In this document: positions 62,050 through 64,000 of the stretch, in pieces
How positions within the stretch are numbered: position 1 is the stretch's first letter
How the letters are laid out: every line of letters begins with the position of its first letter
Origin: OLB9 sp041392785
GTDB taxonomy: Bacteria; Bacteroidota; Bacteroidia; Chitinophagales; Saprospiraceae
NCBI GenBank assembly: GCA_041392785.1
Contig: JAWKLK010000001.1
Coordinates: forward strand, 62,001 to 126,000
Direction: 5' to 3'
DNA: 64,000 bases
Program-made: the position numbers and the translations under genes
Notes under the pieces: generated by a model
Databases searched by the model: none
What the model was told of the DNA's origin: nothing
Seen by the model: the letters and a program-made list of their open reading frames with translations, nothing else

Positions 62050-62424
62050 TTATGTGTTTAGTTTCTTAAAATAACTTGCTAATGAATTTAATTTATTGGA
62101 TATCTTCCCAATGTCTAATCTCAATTCTAAAAAGATTTTTTCGTCAATTAAATTTAGTTCTTTTGAAATAATAAGACAATTTAAAACCTCCATTAAACTG
62201 CTAAATGCTATTTCAATAAATCTAATCTTCTCTTTACTTGACCATCTAGAAGTTCCTTCAGAAATATTATTTGTTACAGATAATGATGCTCTCCTAATTT
62301 GAGATATTAAACCAAATTTTTCATCATTTGGGTAAACTGAAGTCAGCTGATAAATTTTAACAACGAAATCCTTTGCATCTTTCCAAACATCAAGTTTTTC
62401 GAAACTAAATTCTTTCATTTTCAA
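62050..62424 (-). CDS. four-helix-bundle protein (S23/IVS type)
   Basis: This 124-residue protein belongs to the four-helix-bundle family first noticed in 23S rRNA intervening sequences. FEKLDVWKDAKDFVVKIYQL starts helix 1, VYPNDEKFGLISQIRRASLS and VTNNISEGTSR form the conserved turn, and EIAFSSLMEVLNCLIISKEL covers helix 3. It is intact, unlike the paralogue at 59093-59447. The molecular role is unknown. It is inserted between the genes for the TviB-like and TviC-like enzymes (59 and 38 bases to each side). The family is often found singly within surface-polysaccharide loci of Bacteroidota. Confidence 0.85.
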   Translation of the reverse strand: MKMKEFSFEKLDVWKDAKDFVVKIYQLTSVYPNDEKFGLISQIRRASLSVTNNISEGTSRWSSKEKIRFIEIAFSSLMEVLNCLIISKELNLIDEKIFLELRLDIGKISNKLNSLASYFKKLNT

Positions 62425-62462
62425 TTTCCCTAAACAAATAAACAGTTAAACGAATAAACAAA

Positions 62463-63413
62463 TTAACATAAATTATAAAATTCAAAAGCCCTTTCTAATC
62501 CTTCTTTTAACTTAACTTTACCCGAATATTTTAGTAAAGACTGTGCCTTATCTATACTTGCAAGACTATGAGGAATGTCCCCTGACCGATTAGGACCATG
62601 TGTAGCTTCTGCCTTACTATTCGTTATTAATTTAATATTTGACCAAAGCTCATTTAAATTTGTTCGTTCGCCACAGGCTACATTATACACTTGATTTATT
62701 GCTTCCCTATTTTCAGAGAATAAAGCTAAAATATTCGCTTCAACCGCATTGTCAACAAACGTAAAATCTCTACTGTTTGTCCCATCTCCATTAATCGTTG
62801 GACCATTTCCATCCAAAGCAGCTTTAAAAAACAATGGAATTACTGCAGCATAAGCTCCATTTGGGTCTTGTTTGGGGCCATATACATTAAAATATCTTAA
62901 TCCAATATATTCAAAATCATAAGTACGTGAAAAAACATCTGCATAAAGTTCATTTACGTATTTAGTTACAGCATAAGGGGACAATGGTTTCCCTATTATG
63001 TTTTCCACTTTAGGCAGTCCTTGACTATCTCCATACGTTGAAGAAGATGCAGCAAATACGACCCTTTTTACGTTATTTTGAACCGCAGCATTAAAAATAT
63101 TTAGCGTTCCACTTATATTTACTTCATTTGTGGTTAATGGATCTTTTATACTTCTTGGTACAGAACCTAGGGCAGCTTGGTGAGTAATTAATGTTATGTC
63201 TTTAGCTACATCCAAACAAGTTTGATAATCTCTTATGTCACCTTTAATAAATTCAAATTTGGGATTATTAAAAAATTCTTCAATGTTATGTATAAAACCT
63301 GTAGAAAGATTATCTAAAACTCTAACTTTTGCTACTCTACTGTCATTAATAAGATTTGAGACGATATTCGAACCAATAAATCCTGCACCACCTGTGACTA
63401 AGACATTTTGCAT
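62463..63413 (-). CDS. UDP-N-acetylglucosamine C4-epimerase (TviC/WbpP-like)
   Basis: This 316-residue extended SDR epimerase would interconvert UDP-GlcNAc and UDP-GalNAc, or the corresponding uronates. The loop VLVTGGAGFIGSNIVSNLIN (residues 4-23) is followed by FIKGDIRDYQTCLDVAKDIT, HQAALGSVPRSIKDPLTTNE (about 79-98), AASSSTYGDSQGLPKVENII and the catalytic YAVTKYVNELYADVFSRTYD (about 148-167). GLRYFNVYGPKQDPNGAYAA and SRDFTFVDNAVEANI complete the pattern of WbpP/TviC. It is the first gene of the long minus-strand operon, with about 400 bases before the next gene. The start ATG at 63413 gives the exact family N-terminus. Confidence 0.93.
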   Translation of the reverse strand: MQNVLVTGGAGFIGSNIVSNLINDSRVAKVRVLDNLSTGFIHNIEEFFNNPKFEFIKGDIRDYQTCLDVAKDITLITHQAALGSVPRSIKDPLTTNEVNISGTLNIFNAAVQNNVKRVVFAASSSTYGDSQGLPKVENIIGKPLSPYAVTKYVNELYADVFSRTYDFEYIGLRYFNVYGPKQDPNGAYAAVIPLFFKAALDGNGPTINGDGTNSRDFTFVDNAVEANILALFSENREAINQVYNVACGERTNLNELWSNIKLITNSKAEATHGPNRSGDIPHSLASIDKAQSLLKYSGKVKLKEGLERAFEFYNLC

Positions 63414-63815
63414 AAAAGTATTATGATTTTATTTTTTAATTCTGTGGACATCTCAATTTACTGTATATATTTTTTTGTGGGAACTTTTGATAATCAAACA
63501 TTCAAACTTTATACTTTCAACATTAAACCACCCTCTCTACATCTAAACTTTCAACATTACACCTTAAACACTACATTTTAATATGGCTTCGCCGTTGATA
63601 AGTCGCACTGACTTGATCTTTGAATCAAATTTCCACATTTTCTTTAGACCCAAAATGAGTAGTAAAGTTACTCGTTTTTGATATGGATTTTGAATTATTG
63701 ATTTCAAATTTGCAAAGGTATTTTTTTGATTAATAAATTTGTAATGAATATTGAATTGAAGAATTGTGGACTTATCTATTTGTGTTTCACGCTTTTTATA
63801 ATTCCTTAATTTATT
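63414..63815 (-). other. 402-base leader region before the capsule run
   Basis: No gene is recognisable here. Near 63713-63720 lies a -7 box facing the epimerase gene, which would give a leader of about 290 bases. The leader includes two C-rich stretches with repeated ACTTTCAACATTA (63515-63555) and a short GC-richer block TGGCTTCGCCGTTGATAAG (63583-63601). I see no clear hairpin terminator or riboswitch. Confidence 0.5.
63713..63720 (-). promoter_or_regulatory. candidate -7 box for the capsule operon
   Basis: Minus-strand TACCTTTG followed by CA is a full TAnnTTTG match. It is the best candidate upstream of the first gene of the minus-strand run. The -33 side (ATTACAAATTTATTAATC) has no perfect TTTG. 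Confidence 0.42.
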
Positions 63816-64000
63816 CTATCCAAATAAATCCGAATGAGTTCCGCTTCTTATCAAAAGAATTTCTTTAAATTTAGAATCTAATTTCCAAATAAGAAGCCAA
63901 TCTGGTTTTAAATGACATTCCCAGTATCCTTTCATATCACCCTTTAATTTATGTGGTTTATATTTGGAATCTACAACCCCTTTATTTTCAAGAGTTGTTA
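63816..64000 (-). CDS. YafQ-family toxin, C-terminal part (cut by window edge)
   Basis: The minus strand from the edge encodes TTLENKGVVDSKYKPHKLKG and then DMKGYWECHLKPDWLLIWKL, later LLIRSGTHSDLFG-stop. HKLKGDMKGYWECHLKPDW and RSGTHSDLF are the hallmark of YafQ-type RelE-superfamily mRNA interferases, with the catalytic His in THSDLF and the Asp/Trp pair in PDW. About 61 codons are visible. The N-terminus and the antitoxin gene, usually just upstream, are outside the window. The reading frame is open and shows no damage. It marks the end of the capsule region on this side. Confidence 0.85.
   Translation of the reverse strand, partial: TTLENKGVVDSKYKPHKLKGDMKGYWECHLKPDWLLIWKLDSKFKEILLIRSGTHSDLFG

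Overview
The window looks like a low-GC chromosome of a member of the Bacteroidota, probably near Saprospiria/Chitinophagia. The evidence is a 1666-residue C25-family surface protein with a type IX secretion C-terminal domain, SPII lipoproteins, TAnnTTTG-type -7 boxes close to gene starts, and the typical style of the capsule genes. No tRNA, rRNA or CRISPR array was seen.

Region 1 (1-8.6 kb) is housekeeping: a DEAD-box RNA helicase, the GTPase TypA/BipA, a cysteine-rich DUF3109 protein, a Crp/Fnr-type regulator, dnaX split by a -1 frameshift at an A10 tract, and two lipoproteins. Region 2 (8.8-13.8 kb) is the PorU2-like C25 protein. Region 3 (13.8-16.5 kb) is mobile and repetitive. A decayed ISKra4-type element, with 20-bp perfect inverted ends and a 9-bp target duplication, sits inside one copy of a repeat. 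It is followed by a RAYT (REP-associated tyrosine transposase) gene and an array of four 131-134 bp hairpin-rich repeat units, with a partial unit at each end.

Region 4 (16.6-63.4 kb) is one very large surface-polysaccharide locus. Its plus-strand head is an ABC exporter (Wzm/Wzt), a methyltransferase and a glycosyltransferase. Two small clusters on opposite strands follow: a GT29-like protein, GT2 and GT4 enzymes on the minus strand, then FemAB-like and polysaccharide-deacetylase-like proteins on the plus strand. From 63.4 kb down to 25.3 kb everything runs on the minus strand. That part supplies UDP-GalNAcA-type sugars (TviB/TviC-like), GDP-L-fucose (ManC, Gmd, Fcl), CDP-6-deoxy sugars (RfbF, RfbG and two epimerase/reductases) and UDP-4-amino-4,6-dideoxy-GlcNAc (LegB/LegC-like). 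It also holds a priming phosphoglycosyltransferase, Wzx and Wzy, about ten glycosyltransferases, acyltransferases, two methyltransferases, and two uncharacterised enzyme sets: HAD / ATP-grasp / nucleotidyltransferase, and beta-helix lipoprotein / GT4 / APH-like kinase / TMPK-like kinase.

The locus is heavily rearranged. It contains a second RAYT flanked by its own short palindromes, an IS3 element with a 5-bp target duplication, two four-helix-bundle genes (one decayed), a six-copy 22-bp tandem repeat, a direct repeat bracketing the GT29-like gene, and remnants of a glycosyltransferase and of a WecB-type epimerase. No wza/wzc-type outer export genes are in the window, so the locus probably continues or uses distant partners. 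The right edge cuts a YafQ-type toxin gene.
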